From Fluviispira sanaruensis (GTDB lineage Bacteria > Bdellovibrionota_B > Oligoflexia > Silvanigrellales > Silvanigrellaceae): a stretch of 64,000 bases of DNA. A program made the position numbers and the translations under genes. Under the pieces are notes generated by a model. The model was not told the DNA's origin and did not search any database. It saw only the letters and a list, made by a program, of their open reading frames with translations. How positions within the stretch are numbered: the stretch's first letter is position 1; the number at the start of each line of letters is the position of its first letter. This document shows positions 19,798-30,429 of the stretch, in pieces. The DNA lies in NCBI RefSeq assembly GCF_004295685.1, contig NZ_AP019368.1, forward strand, positions 3,332,501 through 3,396,500, in the 5' to 3' direction.

Positions 19798-22140
19798 TCA
19801 TTTATCCTGTTCATCATGTTTGAGTCGAGAAAAAGCAAAACCTCCATTCAAGCTCCAGACTAACTTAAAGCCAATTCTTCTTAAACTCTTTGCAATAAAT
19901 AAAGATCTATTGCCAGTAGAGCAAACTAATGCTATTTTTTTATTATTATATTCATTTTCACCATGGACAAGATTAATAATTAAATTTACAATTTGACTTT
20001 TTGGAATATTAGTTGGTCTCACTTCCAGTCCTATAAAATTCCAATCTTTAAAAAGCAATGACTCCGCTCGTTCACGTATATCAATCACAAAATAGTTATC
20101 TGCTAACAATTTTGCATGGTCTAAAATTGGTAAATTTGTATCTTTAATTTCATATGTATTAATCAATCCACAGACGATTTGTCCGTGTTGATTTTGAGAC
20201 GTGATCTGTGAATCTAGTATTTTCTTTTCGCTAGAAAATTCCTCAAATGAAAAGATGCAATAAGGATTAAATACTTTTTGTAAGAGTTGATTATTTTTCT
20301 TTTCAACTCCCCAGACAGTAGCAAAGCTACTGTTATAATCGTGCGCCGAACAAAGTATTGTCTTTTCCGCTAACACTTTATCAAGAGTTTGTAGTGTTGT
20401 GTAAAAATGTTTAATACCACTGACTCCAAAATCAGTTCTTCCCAATCCTCCACTTAAAATTGTATCGCCAACAAAAGCAAAAATAGGTTCATTTTGATCG
20501 GATAAATTGTAAACTAGATATGTCACACTATCAAGTGTATGTCCTGGGGTTTTTAACTTCTTTATTTTCCAATAATGGGAAGAAAAATTTAAAAACTCAT
20601 CACTTTCATTAGGCCATCCAAGTGGATCTTTTGAGTTATCGGGTAAATTTAAAGCGAGGAATATATTTTTCCGTGCAGATTCATGATCTGCATGTGAATG
20701 TGTGTCTAAAACTGCGCATACATTAAAATTCCGACATTTTATTATATTAACTATTCTATCTATACTTTCATAAGTAGGATCTATGATAATACAATTTTTT
20801 TCATTTTTATCAATTAATAACCAAGAATTCGCATTTTGATAGTCTATTTGAATGACTCCATGAATTTCGTCTTCAGGAGATATAGATTCATAAGAATTAT
20901 TTTCAATATTGCAGGATAAATTTAAACAAGTATTTCTCAATGCTTTTCCTGCAGATAAAATAGCTTCTGCTCCTGCCAAAATCTCTTCTTTTTTTGTAGC
21001 GAAGCCAAAAGAAAGCCTAATAGCGGATGCTAATTTCCACTCTGGAAGTTTCATTGCTATGAGCACATGACTGTGACTCACCGACTTAGAATTACACGCA
21101 GAACCACCACTTACACTTATTCCTGCCGCATCGAAAACATTCATGAGTTCCTTAGATGAAATGCCAAATATTGAAAAGTTAAGCGTGGTCGAAACAGAAT
21201 CTTTAAAATCCGAATTAAACTCAATTGTAGGAAAGGCTTTTTTTAAAGCATTTACTAAAATAGCTCTAAATGATTCAAGCTCTTTTTCTGTCCTTAAGGC
21301 TTGAACAGGTACCCCCTTTTTTCTCCCACTTAACATTTCGAGCACAACTCCAAGCGCTGCAATACCAGGTAGATTTTCTGTTCCAGAACGAATCCCTTGT
21401 TCCTGTCCCCCTCCAACTATCAATGGGCAGCGAGGAGCTCCATCGCGCAGATATAAAAAACCAATTCCTTTTGGTGCATGAATTTTGTGCGCACTAAACG
21501 AAGCATAATCAATGCTGAAATTCTTGAAATCAAGATCAATTTTTCCAAGAGCTTGTACGCAATCTACAAGCCAATAAATATGATGTTTTTGTTTCCTAAT
21601 TATTCTTTCAATTTTTTTTAAGTTCTGTATTACTCCTGTTTCGTTATTTACAGCCATTGTACAGAGAAGCAAGGTATCTTTTGCATGTTCAGACAGCTGT
21701 TCATATTTAATAATTCCATCTGTGTTTACCTCTAAAACAACGATTGGAATATTCAATTTAAGCACTTTTAGCCAATGCTCTAATGCACTTGAAACAGCTT
21801 TATGCTCAGTAGATGCCACTAAAATTTTTTTAGAATTATTTAATTCTTTTTTGATAGAACTATCCGCAAAACTTTGCAAACAGGAAAGAATGCCAATTTG
21901 AATAGCTTCAGTCGCTCCGCTTGTAAAAAAAATTTCGTTTGGATTGGCATTTAAGACATCACTGGCAAATTGGCGTGAACGTTCAAGGATCAGCTTAGCT
22001 TCTGCTCCAGCCATATGCGTGCTGCTTGGGTTGCCATAAACACGTTGCATAGAACAAATAGCTGCTTTGCATGACTCCTCTAAGATTGGAGTCGTGGCGT
22101 TGCAGTCAAAATAAATTCGATTCTGCCCATAAGTTACCAT
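19798..22140 (-). CDS. Fusion: cysteine desulfurase, metallo-beta-lactamase fold, rhodanese
   Basis: This 780-residue protein joins three sulfur enzymes. Residues 1-390 are a class V aminotransferase of the NifS/IscS type (YFDCNATTP; PLP lysine in SAHK, Lys219; persulfide-carrying cysteine in GGSACNS, Cys349). Residues about 415-650 are a metallo-beta-lactamase domain with THSHADH (His481, His483, Asp485, His486), closest in look to ETHE1-type persulfide dioxygenases or glyoxalase II. Residues about 670-780 are a rhodanese domain with CSTGNRS (Cys740). The reading frame is open throughout, and GGAGG precedes the ATG. The arrangement suggests sulfur taken from cysteine is passed as persulfide and then oxidised or transferred within one chain. 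The MBL substrate is inference. Confidence 0.92.
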   Translation of the reverse strand: MVTYGQNRIYFDCNATTPILEESCKAAICSMQRVYGNPSSTHMAGAEAKLILERSRQFASDVLNANPNEIFFTSGATEAIQIGILSCLQSFADSSIKKELNNSKKILVASTEHKAVSSALEHWLKVLKLNIPIVVLEVNTDGIIKYEQLSEHAKDTLLLCTMAVNNETGVIQNLKKIERIIRKQKHHIYWLVDCVQALGKIDLDFKNFSIDYASFSAHKIHAPKGIGFLYLRDGAPRCPLIVGGGQEQGIRSGTENLPGIAALGVVLEMLSGRKKGVPVQALRTEKELESFRAILVNALKKAFPTIEFNSDFKDSVSTTLNFSIFGISSKELMNVFDAAGISVSGGSACNSKSVSHSHVLIAMKLPEWKLASAIRLSFGFATKKEEILAGAEAILSAGKALRNTCLNLSCNIENNSYESISPEDEIHGVIQIDYQNANSWLLIDKNEKNCIIIDPTYESIDRIVNIIKCRNFNVCAVLDTHSHADHESARKNIFLALNLPDNSKDPLGWPNESDEFLNFSSHYWKIKKLKTPGHTLDSVTYLVYNLSDQNEPIFAFVGDTILSGGLGRTDFGVSGIKHFYTTLQTLDKVLAEKTILCSAHDYNSSFATVWGVEKKNNQLLQKVFNPYCIFSFEEFSSEKKILDSQITSQNQHGQIVCGLINTYEIKDTNLPILDHAKLLADNYFVIDIRERAESLLFKDWNFIGLEVRPTNIPKSQIVNLIINLVHGENEYNNKKIALVCSTGNRSLFIAKSLRRIGFKLVWSLNGGFAFSRLKHDEQDK

Positions 22141-22526
22141 TTTTTATGCCTCCATTGGCTGATTAAGAAAATTTAATACATATAAGATTTAACAAATACA
22201 CCTAAATAACTCCAGATAAAAAGATTTTTTAATTTATTCTGTCGAGTTCTAAACTAGAAAAATTCAAAACAAGTTAATTGCTAAATTTTTTTTGGCTATC
22301 TAAAATTGATTTTTTAATTTTTATACACATTTAACAAAACATCATAAAATATATAATTAATTGAATCTTTAGGTAGAATTTTTTGCAAAAGGGATATAAA
22401 GAAAAAGCTTTGGCATGATTGTTCATGTTTAGATATTCATTCGCAATAAATAAGTGTCACTAATTTTGCAAAATAATAATACATATTTTTATTTTGCACA
22501 CTTAATAATTTTTGAAAGTTGAGCAT
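22141..22526. other. Intergenic region between fusion gene and permease
   Basis: These 386 bases separate two divergent genes and are strongly A+T-rich. They must hold promoters for both directions, but no hexamer pair stands out clearly. TGGAGGCATAAAAA before the minus-strand gene is a good ribosome site; that for the permease (GTTGAG) is weak. I see no RNA gene or inverted repeat with a T tract. Confidence 0.4.
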
Positions 22527-24077
22527 ATGAAGAAAATAACTCTTTTAAATCTCCTATTTTTTTCATTAGGATCCATCATTGGATCTGGATGGCTTTATGG
22601 GGCTTATTACACTGCTAAGCTTGCTGGAAATGCTGCAATTATTTCTTGGATTATTGGGGGCCTCATGATGTCTATTGTTGCCCTAAGTTATGCAGAAGTA
22701 ATCTTAAATAAAAAGTTTAATAATCTTTCCGACGCCGCTGCACATAGTTTGAGTAAGAATGGCTGTACGCTTGTGAGCATCTTAACTTGGATTTGGACAG
22801 CCCTGATCCCCCCCATTGAAGTACAAGCCACAGTTCAATATGCTTCAAATTATTTTAATTGGATCCGAAAGAGCGACGTACAAAATTTTGAGCTCTCAAG
22901 CGCTGGTTTAGTACTTTCATTTTTTCTTCTTTTTATCATGTTTTCTATAAATATATTTGCGTCAAATACAGTTGGACGCTTTAATAAACTCATCACAATT
23001 ATTAAAGTCATTATTCCTATTTCAGTAGCATTTATTTTCTTCTATGTCATATATAAAAACCCGATAAATGCAATTAATAATTTATCCCTTGGTATTTTCA
23101 GCGAAGGGATTTCAGGAATGCTCGTTGCAATCTCAACAGGCGGTATTGCATTTTCATTCATAGGTTTTCAAACTGCTATTTTCCTAGCGAAAGAAACGGA
23201 TAATCCCCAAAAAAATATTCCTATAGCAGTCTTCGGCTCCATATTCATTGCTATTGTTGTTTATTTACTTATACAGATTGGTTTTAATCTCTCGATTCCT
23301 AACGATCATCTAAACAATGGGTGGTCACAATTAAACTTTGCCGGCGACTCAGGTCCTATTGCAGGTCTTTTAGCCATGTTTGGTTTCTTATTTATGAGTT
23401 ATTTTCTTTATTTTGATGCAGTCATCTCGCCATTCGGCACTGGACTTGGTTATAAAGTAGCAGCCTCTCGCGTACTCAGCAATCTATCTGAAGCAAAAAT
23501 TTTTCCTAATATCATTTCACAAAAAAATCGCTATGGTTCTCCCTACTACGCGAATATAATTAATTTTATAATAGGAGTCGTATTTTTAAGCGTCGTTTCA
23601 GGCTGGCAAAGCATGATAGCAATTCTATGTGGACTTATTATATTAACCATGTCCTATGTGCCTATTTACGTTTTATATGCACGTATAAATAATTTTATGG
23701 AAACGAGTTTTAAAGTAAAATATTTTAAAATAATATCATTTTTAAGTTTCTATTTCTGTAATTTAATGCTTGTTTGGTGTGAATGGGCACAAATAAAATC
23801 TGTTTTTATAATTTTCTCAACGATATTCTTATCAATCAATATAATCAATAAGTTAAAAAATAATTTCTCTTTTAATCCCATTTTCCATGCAATTATTCCC
23901 CTTCATGCTATTTCAATTGCGACTATCACCTACTTAAAAAAATTCCAACCCTCATTTTACTTTGAACTCATTAGTATTCTTATAATTTCTTTAACATTAA
24001 TGATTTTAATTTATAAATTATATAGCAAAACATCTTCTGTAAATAAGAAGAATGAAGAAAATAAAATGGCGTCATAA
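22527..24077 (+). CDS. APC-family amino-acid permease
   Basis: The protein is highly hydrophobic, with about twelve or more membrane segments. The first helix carries the APC signature FSLGSIIGSGWLYGAYYTAK, where the GSIIGSGW turn forms the substrate site. Another family segment is STGGIAFSFIGFQTAIFLAKETDNPQKNIP. The GSGWLYG form and overall pattern resemble aspartate:proton symporters of the YveA type. From ATG 22527 it has 516 residues; a TTG at 22512 is also in frame. The gene appears alone, ahead of msrA. Substrate is not determinable from sequence. Confidence 0.87.
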   Translation: MKKITLLNLLFFSLGSIIGSGWLYGAYYTAKLAGNAAIISWIIGGLMMSIVALSYAEVILNKKFNNLSDAAAHSLSKNGCTLVSILTWIWTALIPPIEVQATVQYASNYFNWIRKSDVQNFELSSAGLVLSFFLLFIMFSINIFASNTVGRFNKLITIIKVIIPISVAFIFFYVIYKNPINAINNLSLGIFSEGISGMLVAISTGGIAFSFIGFQTAIFLAKETDNPQKNIPIAVFGSIFIAIVVYLLIQIGFNLSIPNDHLNNGWSQLNFAGDSGPIAGLLAMFGFLFMSYFLYFDAVISPFGTGLGYKVAASRVLSNLSEAKIFPNIISQKNRYGSPYYANIINFIIGVVFLSVVSGWQSMIAILCGLIILTMSYVPIYVLYARINNFMETSFKVKYFKIISFLSFYFCNLMLVWCEWAQIKSVFIIFSTIFLSINIINKLKNNFSFNPIFHAIIPLHAISIATITYLKKFQPSFYFELISILIISLTLMILIYKLYSKTSSVNKKNEENKMAS

Positions 24078-24123
24078 ATTCTAATAATTTTTTATATTGC
24101 ACAAAATAAAAATATTGCTAATC

Positions 24124-24129
24124 TATAAT
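24124..24129 (+). promoter_or_regulatory. Probable -10 element for msrA-msrB
   Basis: A perfect TATAAT lies 38 bases before the preferred msrA start. Upstream -35 matches are weak (TTGCAC at 24097-24102 is 21 bases away). Its position overlaps an alternative upstream msrA start at 24128, which supports translation starting at 24167. Confidence 0.5.
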
Positions 24130-24166
24130 GAGCAGCACTCCCATACAAACTTGGAGGCTTTTGTCG

Positions 24167-24778
24167 ATGCTTAAATTTATTATTATTATTATTTCTTTAG
24201 TCCCTGGCTTTATTTTTTCAAATGAAGCAAACAAAAACACTTTGTCTACAAAAGCAGAGATTGCTAGTGAAATAGCTATCGTTGCAGGTGGATGCTTTTG
24301 GTGCGTGCAATCCGATTTTGATAAATTAGAGGGTGTTACAAAAACAGTTGTCGGATATGATGGAGGCTTTGATAAATCTATAACTTATGAAAAAGTATCA
24401 TCAGGCAAAACACTATTTGTCGAATCAACAAAAATCTTTTATGACCCCAAAAAACTTAGCTATGCTCAGCTCTTAGATTATTTTTGGCGACATGTTGATC
24501 CTACCGATAATAATGGACAATTTTGTGACAAAGGAAAACAGTACAGAACTGTTGTTTTTTATTTAAATGATTCACAAAAAAAAATAGCTCTTGAAACTAA
24601 AGAAAAAATTAAAAAAATTATTAAAAATGTTCATACAGATATTATTCCTTCCACTGTTTTTGTAGATGCAGAAGAATATCACCAGAATTATTACAAAAAA
24701 AATCCTATTCGCTATTCATTTTATCGTAAAACTTGTGGCAGAGACGCCAGACTAAAGGAGCTTTGGGATGCTAAATAA
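24167..24778 (+). CDS. msrA: Exported peptide-methionine (S)-S-oxide reductase
   Basis: MsrA reduces the S form of oxidised methionine in proteins. The catalytic motif GGCFWC is present, with the family segments [31 protein letters not shown] and EEYHQNYY. An N-terminal hydrophobic stretch ([20 protein letters not shown]) is a signal peptide or anchor, placing the enzyme in the periplasm. TTGGAGG lies about nine bases before ATG 24167; the upstream ATG at 24128 overlaps the promoter. The 3' end overlaps msrB by 11 bases, so the pair is translationally coupled, giving repair of both methionine sulfoxide stereoisomers outside the cytoplasm. Confidence 0.94.
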   Translation: MLKFIIIIISLVPGFIFSNEANKNTLSTKAEIASEIAIVAGGCFWCVQSDFDKLEGVTKTVVGYDGGFDKSITYEKVSSGKTLFVESTKIFYDPKKLSYAQLLDYFWRHVDPTDNNGQFCDKGKQYRTVVFYLNDSQKKIALETKEKIKKIIKNVHTDIIPSTVFVDAEEYHQNYYKKNPIRYSFYRKTCGRDARLKELWDAK

Positions 24779-25337
24779 AACAAATAAAATTCGGATAATT
24801 TACTCTACTTTAATTCTATCTTTAACAGGAACAACAATGGCTGATAATAATGAAAAAAAAGCGCAAGTATTTTCACAAGATGATTCAAAATATGAAAAAA
24901 TTGACAAGCAATCTGCAATTGAAAAGCTCACTCCAATACAAAAAAAAGTAACGCAGCATGAAGGCACTGAACCTGCTTTTAACAATGAATACTGGAAAAA
25001 TGAAGAACCAGGAATTTACGTCGATGTTGTCTCTGGTGAGCCATTATTCAGTTCAACTGACAAATACGATTCCAAAACTGGTTGGCCTAGTTTTTCAAAA
25101 CCAATTGATAATAAATATATAGCGACCAAAACCGATAAACGACTCCTCCGCGAAGAACGCACTGAAGTACGCTCAAAATACGCCGATTCACACCTTGGCC
25201 ATGTATTTGATGATGGTCCTGCTCCTACTCACAAACGCTATTGCATGAATTCAGCCTCTATGCGATTTATTCCACTTAAAGATATGGAAAAACTTGGATA
25301 TGGTAAATACTTATATCTTTTTAATAAGAATAAATAA
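24768..25337 (+). CDS. msrB: Exported peptide-methionine (R)-S-oxide reductase
   Basis: MsrB reduces the R form of methionine sulfoxide. The core has [33 protein letters not shown] and the catalytic cysteine in [14 protein letters not shown]. The zinc-binding CxxC pair found in some MsrB proteins is absent ([10 protein letters not shown] instead), which is common in the zinc-free subgroup. An N-terminal hydrophobic segment before TTMADNN suggests export. The protein is 189 residues. Start codon overlaps the msrA end. Periplasmic electron supply would need a thioredoxin-like partner not seen in this window. Confidence 0.93.
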   Translation: MLNKTNKIRIIYSTLILSLTGTTMADNNEKKAQVFSQDDSKYEKIDKQSAIEKLTPIQKKVTQHEGTEPAFNNEYWKNEEPGIYVDVVSGEPLFSSTDKYDSKTGWPSFSKPIDNKYIATKTDKRLLREERTEVRSKYADSHLGHVFDDGPAPTHKRYCMNSASMRFIPLKDMEKLGYGKYLYLFNKNK

Positions 25338-25350
25338 ATTGAAATATTAG

Positions 25351-25656
25351 AAATATTATTCGATATTCAAGTTCTCTCACTTTATAATCAATGAATTAAT
25401 CAACAATTCATTACAAATATTCTCCGTACTAAGCATAAGCTTTATAAGTTCATGTGGCCTTAAATTTGAAGTAAAGAAATCAGATAAAAAAACTGCTACT
25501 TTCGCTGGCTCCTATAAAGTTACAAGTTTTTCTTGCGGTGATGAAATCAATAGCAATTACGCTCCATACAGCCCTGACGGTTCTCTTCCTCCATATGGAT
25601 ATTCTAGTTTTGGTTTTACCCCATTTGGCTTTAAACCATTTGGATCATTAGAATAA
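25351..25656 (+). pseudogene. Lipoprotein gene remnant without a start codon
   Basis: An open frame ends at TAA 25654-25656. It encodes a hydrophobic stretch with a lipobox (SISFISSCGLKFEV), then about 60 residues ending in a Phe/Gly/Pro-rich repeat (FGFTPFGFKPFG). No ATG, GTG or TTG occurs in frame before the lipobox back to the upstream stop at 25348-25350. Either the true start has been lost or an unusual start is used. A TATAAT at 25383-25388 falls within the region. I judge it a decayed lipoprotein gene; family unknown. Confidence 0.4.
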
Positions 25657-25857
25657 TAAAATGATAATAGTCAGTTGTTTTTTTGCAGGATATCCAAGTC
25701 CATCAGACACATTAAATAAATGCCTAGCTCCACCAAACTCCATATCAAAGGCCTTGAGTGATGCCTTGAATGATAAGGCTTTAATTGGTTTTAAAAATGG
25801 ATTGGGATCAACTCGAACGTAGTGTCCAGGCTCATAAGGATTTATAATTATGTTTAT
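25648..25857 (-). pseudogene. Unidentified coding remnant
   Basis: The minus strand is open without a start codon and reads like real protein (NPYEPGHYVRVDPNPF, then FDMEFGGARHLFNVSDG). Its base composition is less A+T-rich than its surroundings. I do not recognise the family. It abuts the lipoprotein remnant on the other strand, and the two fill most of the 690-base gap between msrB and the nitroreductase. It could equally be a chance frame in intergenic DNA. Confidence 0.25.
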
Positions 25858-26028
25858 ACATTATGAATCATGTATTCATCTGTATATAGATATTGCATAG
25901 ATTATACAGGGATTGAATAGAACATTTTGATTTTTACTTATGTTAGCTTGATACAGAATTTAAACTATATTATATTAAACCCTCAAAGTTATATTGTATT
26001 TTTTTGAAAGTTTATTAGGAATTAAATT

Positions 26029-26646
26029 ATGGAATTTTTAGAAGCTCTTTCTTTACGCCATGCTTGTAAAGTTTTTGATGAGTCTCGTACAGTTTCCGAA
26101 GAAGACAAAAGATTAATTGTCGAATTTGGTCGACAATCTCCTTCTTCATTTGGCATTGAACCATGGCACTTTCTAGTTATTTCGGATAAAAATTTAAGAG
26201 AACGTTTAAAACCTGCTTGTTGGAATCAAGCCCAAATAACGACATCTTCTTTTATTGTTGTTTATTTATCTTATTTGCCTTATCACTTCAGAGGAGACAC
26301 TCCTTTTTTAAAACAAAGGCTTTGGCGAAGAAGTCAGGATAATGAACGATATAAGATCATGCTTGACAAAGTAACAGATTTTTTAGCTGCCCAAGATACA
26401 CAAGAATGGGCAAAAAGGCAGGTCTATATTCCCCTTGCCAATATGTTAACAGGAGCAACGACATTAAGAATTGATTCTTGTCCGATAGAAGGTTTTGATT
26501 CGGAAAAATTAAAACCACTTCTTGTTGAATATATTAATTGGAATACTTTTGATCTTGTTGCTATATCTGCTTTCGGCTACCGAATAAATGAACAACCTAA
26601 AAAAATTAGAGAAGAAGTCTCATCTGTTATAACTTATATTAATTAA
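26029..26646 (+). CDS. Nitroreductase-family NAD(P)H-dependent oxidoreductase
   Basis: This is a small FMN flavoprotein of the NfsB/nitroreductase fold. The N terminus has the FMN-binding pattern LSLRHACKVFDESRTVSEED (the usual RRSxRxF region, here with HACKVF) and RQSPSSFGIEPWHFLVIS. The C terminus carries the second FMN-loop region and the family ending. At 205 residues the length is usual. Substrate (nitroaromatics, quinones or flavins) is unknown. The gene is monocistronic, with an upstream gap containing gene remnants. Confidence 0.88.
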   Translation: MEFLEALSLRHACKVFDESRTVSEEDKRLIVEFGRQSPSSFGIEPWHFLVISDKNLRERLKPACWNQAQITTSSFIVVYLSYLPYHFRGDTPFLKQRLWRRSQDNERYKIMLDKVTDFLAAQDTQEWAKRQVYIPLANMLTGATTLRIDSCPIEGFDSEKLKPLLVEYINWNTFDLVAISAFGYRINEQPKKIREEVSSVITYIN

Positions 26647-26763
26647 CACCCACTAATTTTATTTATCCAAAATAACTCTTTATTTGTAAATATTTAAGAT
26701 AGCTAATTGCTTTTTGTAAAGTAGAATTCTATCTAAAAATAATTAAATTTTACTTTTAAATAA

Positions 26764-26940
26764 TTTACTTTTCTCTTAAGAGGTATTGGAACTCATAAAT
26801 TTTATTTAGGAAAATTTGGAGTCGGACTTTTATATGTCCTTTTTTGTTGGACTTTTTATTCCATGAATCTTAGCATTATTGAAGGAATACGTTTGCTTTG
26901 TATGACTGATCATGAATTCATTGATAAATATTCTCGATAA
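26764..26940 (+). pseudogene. TM2-domain protein remnant, 5' part missing
   Basis: The open frame ends at TAA 26938 and reads GIGTHKFYLGKFGVGLLY, then a second hydrophobic segment and SIIEGIRLLCMTDHEFIDKY. This is the TM2 domain: an HxFYLGK turn followed by two helices and a C-terminal D-rich tail. No start codon lies before the domain, and a stop sits at 26761-26763, so the first part is missing. TM2 proteins are small membrane proteins of unknown or varied function. The remnant lies in the gap downstream of the nitroreductase. Confidence 0.6.
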
Positions 26941-26999
26941 ATCATATATAGATGACATTATAAAATATAATAAATTTTTTATTCACTGTACAAATTAAA

Positions 27000-27032
27000 A
27001 ACCCCGAATTCAAAAAAATTGAACTCGGGGTT
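27000..27032 (-). terminator. Intrinsic terminator of groES-groEL
   Basis: On the minus strand, a 14-base stem (one mismatch) around a short A/T loop, AACCCCGA.../...TCGGGGTT, is followed by TTTTAATTTG. It lies 24 bases beyond the groEL stop codon. Confidence 0.8.
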
Positions 27033-27055
27033 AAAAATAATTTCTTATAAAGAAA

Positions 27056-28699
<1,644 letters not shown>

Positions 28700-28753
28700 C
28701 TAAAGTTTTTTAAATTTATTAAGCCCCAAAATAAGGAATGGGGTGTTTGCTTC

Positions 28754-29041
28754 TTAACCAATAACACCAAGTACGTCGTCTTCACGAAGAATAAGATGAT
28801 CTTCGCCTTCAACTTTGATTTCAGTTCCGCTGTATTTGCTGAAAAGAACACGATCACCAACTTTAATGTCTATGGCACGTACTTTACCGTCTGCAAGCAC
28901 CTTGCCGTTGCCAACAGCAACAACAGTCGCTTCAACCGGCTTTTCTTTAGCATTGTCAGGAATCAAAATCCCTCCAGCTGTCTTAGTTTCTTCAGCAACG
29001 CGTTTCACTAAAATACGGTCGGAAAGTGGACGAATCTTCAT
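28754..29041 (-). CDS. groES: Co-chaperonin GroES (10 kDa)
   Basis: The 95-residue protein starts [15 protein letters not shown] and contains the mobile loop [20 protein letters not shown] and the C-terminal GVIG-type end. GGAGG lies seven bases before ATG 29041; an upstream in-frame ATG at 29077 has no such site and is outside family length. Expressed together with groEL. Confidence 0.98.
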   Translation of the reverse strand: MKIRPLSDRILVKRVAEETKTAGGILIPDNAKEKPVEATVVAVGNGKVLADGKVRAIDIKVGDRVLFSKYSGTEIKVEGEDHLILREDDVLGVIG

Positions 29042-29121
29042 AATGAGCCTCCAAAAAGTGGAAATAAACCACAACATTAAAAACTTAATTTTAAAGGTGA
29101 GAGGAGACTTCCTCCCGATAC

Positions 29122-29160
29122 CTCAGCTGGAAAATAAGCGCTCGCTCAATGCTGTCAAGG
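29122..29160 (-). promoter_or_regulatory. Candidate groE promoter
   Basis: On the minus strand, CTTGACA (TTGACA at 29153-29158) lies about 115 bases upstream of groES, with a GC-rich spacer (AGCGAGCGCTT) before ATTTTC. CTTGA followed by a GC-rich spacer could also serve a heat-shock sigma factor. I find no CIRCE element (the TTAGCACTC inverted repeat), so HrcA control through that site is not indicated. Confidence 0.35.
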
Positions 29161-29289
29161 CTGCTGAGAGAATAATTTTTTTTTATTTCTTTTCACTTAA
29201 AATAAAAATAGTTTTTAAAATATTCAAAATGAATTATAAATAACATTCACTCAATAAATGGGCAAATTACTAAGTCCATTACTTTAAAT

Positions 29290-29838
29290 TTAGAGTGGCA
29301 AAGGAATATTTGAAAGGCCAATTTGTTTAATTGAAATATCTTGGTTATTGGTACGCTTCACAGAATAAACTGCGCCATTTTTATTATCCAAAACGATTGC
29401 TATTGGAGTTGCTTTTGTATCACAATAAGCCACGATTAACTTGGAGTTTGAGATTGAATTTATAAAAGGCTGTATGGCTTGATTATTTGCATCAATAATC
29501 TTTCCAAGTTTTGAAATAATTTTATTATTATTAATTAAAAATAAAATATTTTTTCTATTAAAGGCAAGGATATTCTGGTTTAATTTTGAGTCAACATATT
29601 CTTCATCGTCAAATAAATAAATGGGAGAGAGATTGGGAAACTTTTTTTGAAATTCGTAACTTAATTTTGTAAAACTTTCTACAGAATCGGAATCAGGGAT
29701 ACGGTAATCTAAGCTTTTAGATTTTTGCGAATTATTACTTATTAGCACAAAATTATTGTCGTTTTTTTCTTGAGCAATGACTGCATGTGAGAAAAAGAAA
29801 GATAATACATAACCAATTAAAATTATAAAACTATTCAT
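29290..29838 (-). CDS. Exported protein of unknown function
   Basis: I do not recognise the family. An N-terminal signal peptide (MNSFIILIGYVLSFFFSHAV, cleavage near VIAQ-EK) is followed by a mostly beta-like, Asn/Ser/Lys-rich domain ending GLSNIPLPL. The protein has about 180 residues. The ATG at 29838 starts the signal peptide directly; a GTG at 29850 is also in frame. It lies 93 bases behind the dCMP deaminase gene on the same strand and may be its last operon member. Confidence 0.65.
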   Translation of the reverse strand: MNSFIILIGYVLSFFFSHAVIAQEKNDNNFVLISNNSQKSKSLDYRIPDSDSVESFTKLSYEFQKKFPNLSPIYLFDDEEYVDSKLNQNILAFNRKNILFLINNNKIISKLGKIIDANNQAIQPFINSISNSKLIVAYCDTKATPIAIVLDNKNGAVYSVKRTNNQDISIKQIGLSNIPLPL

Positions 29839-29931
29839 AGTCTCTGGCACCTAAGTTCATTAATAAGCCCCTATCCAAAGTCTATTTAGCTGAAAATATA
29901 GATGAGTGCAAATGATTTTGTCTTAGAGTTA

Positions 29932-30429
29932 TTACTTAACTTGGCGAACTTCAACGTCACAAGCTTTTAAAAAATCCATAACAAAATCGTAATCTTCATT
30001 CTTATAAGCCTTCTTGAACACAACTCTTTTTACTCCAGCAGTTATGATTGCTTTTGCACAATCTCGACAGGGGCTGTAGGTACAGTAAAGAGCGGAGTTT
30101 CTGAGATCTTGCCGCGATGCCGCAATTGCATTGATTTCAGCATGTACCATAAAAGGATATTTATCTGGGCGTAGGTTTGGCAGTTTTTTATCATCACAAC
30201 CAGGAGGGAATCCATTGTACCCAGTCGCTAAAATTCTTTTATTTTCATCAATAACTACAACACCAACCTGGGTTTCACCATCATGACTTCGCTTAGAAAC
30301 AGCTTCAGCAATATCTAGAAAGTAGTCATCCCAATTGGGCCGTACGAGTGGCTTTCTATTATCATAGTTAATTTTTATTACGGGAAATGATTTACGGTCT
30401 TCCTTTAACTGTGTCACAGTATTACTCAT
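29932..30429 (-). CDS. Deoxycytidylate (dCMP) deaminase
   Basis: The zinc deaminase motifs are clear: HAE in [14 protein letters not shown] and PCRDC in [17 protein letters not shown], which hold the catalytic zinc. The family insertion [10 protein letters not shown] is typical of dCMP deaminases (ComEB/Dcd-like) that make dUMP for thymidylate synthesis. At 165 residues the length is normal. The start codon overlaps the mutase stop by four bases (ATGA), so expression is coupled to the preceding gene. Confidence 0.92.
   Translation of the reverse strand: MSNTVTQLKEDRKSFPVIKINYDNRKPLVRPNWDDYFLDIAEAVSKRSHDGETQVGVVVIDENKRILATGYNGFPPGCDDKKLPNLRPDKYPFMVHAEINAIAASRQDLRNSALYCTYSPCRDCAKAIITAGVKRVVFKKAYKNEDYDFVMDFLKACDVEVRQVK

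Noticed and set aside
19048-22140. Secondary-metabolite cluster around the phosphopantetheinyl transferase
   Set aside because: No NRPS, PKS or carrier-protein gene is nearby; fabH at 61.6-62.7 kb is far away and typical of primary metabolism.
29042-29289. CIRCE heat-shock operator before groES
   Set aside because: No TTAGCACTC inverted repeat is present in the region.
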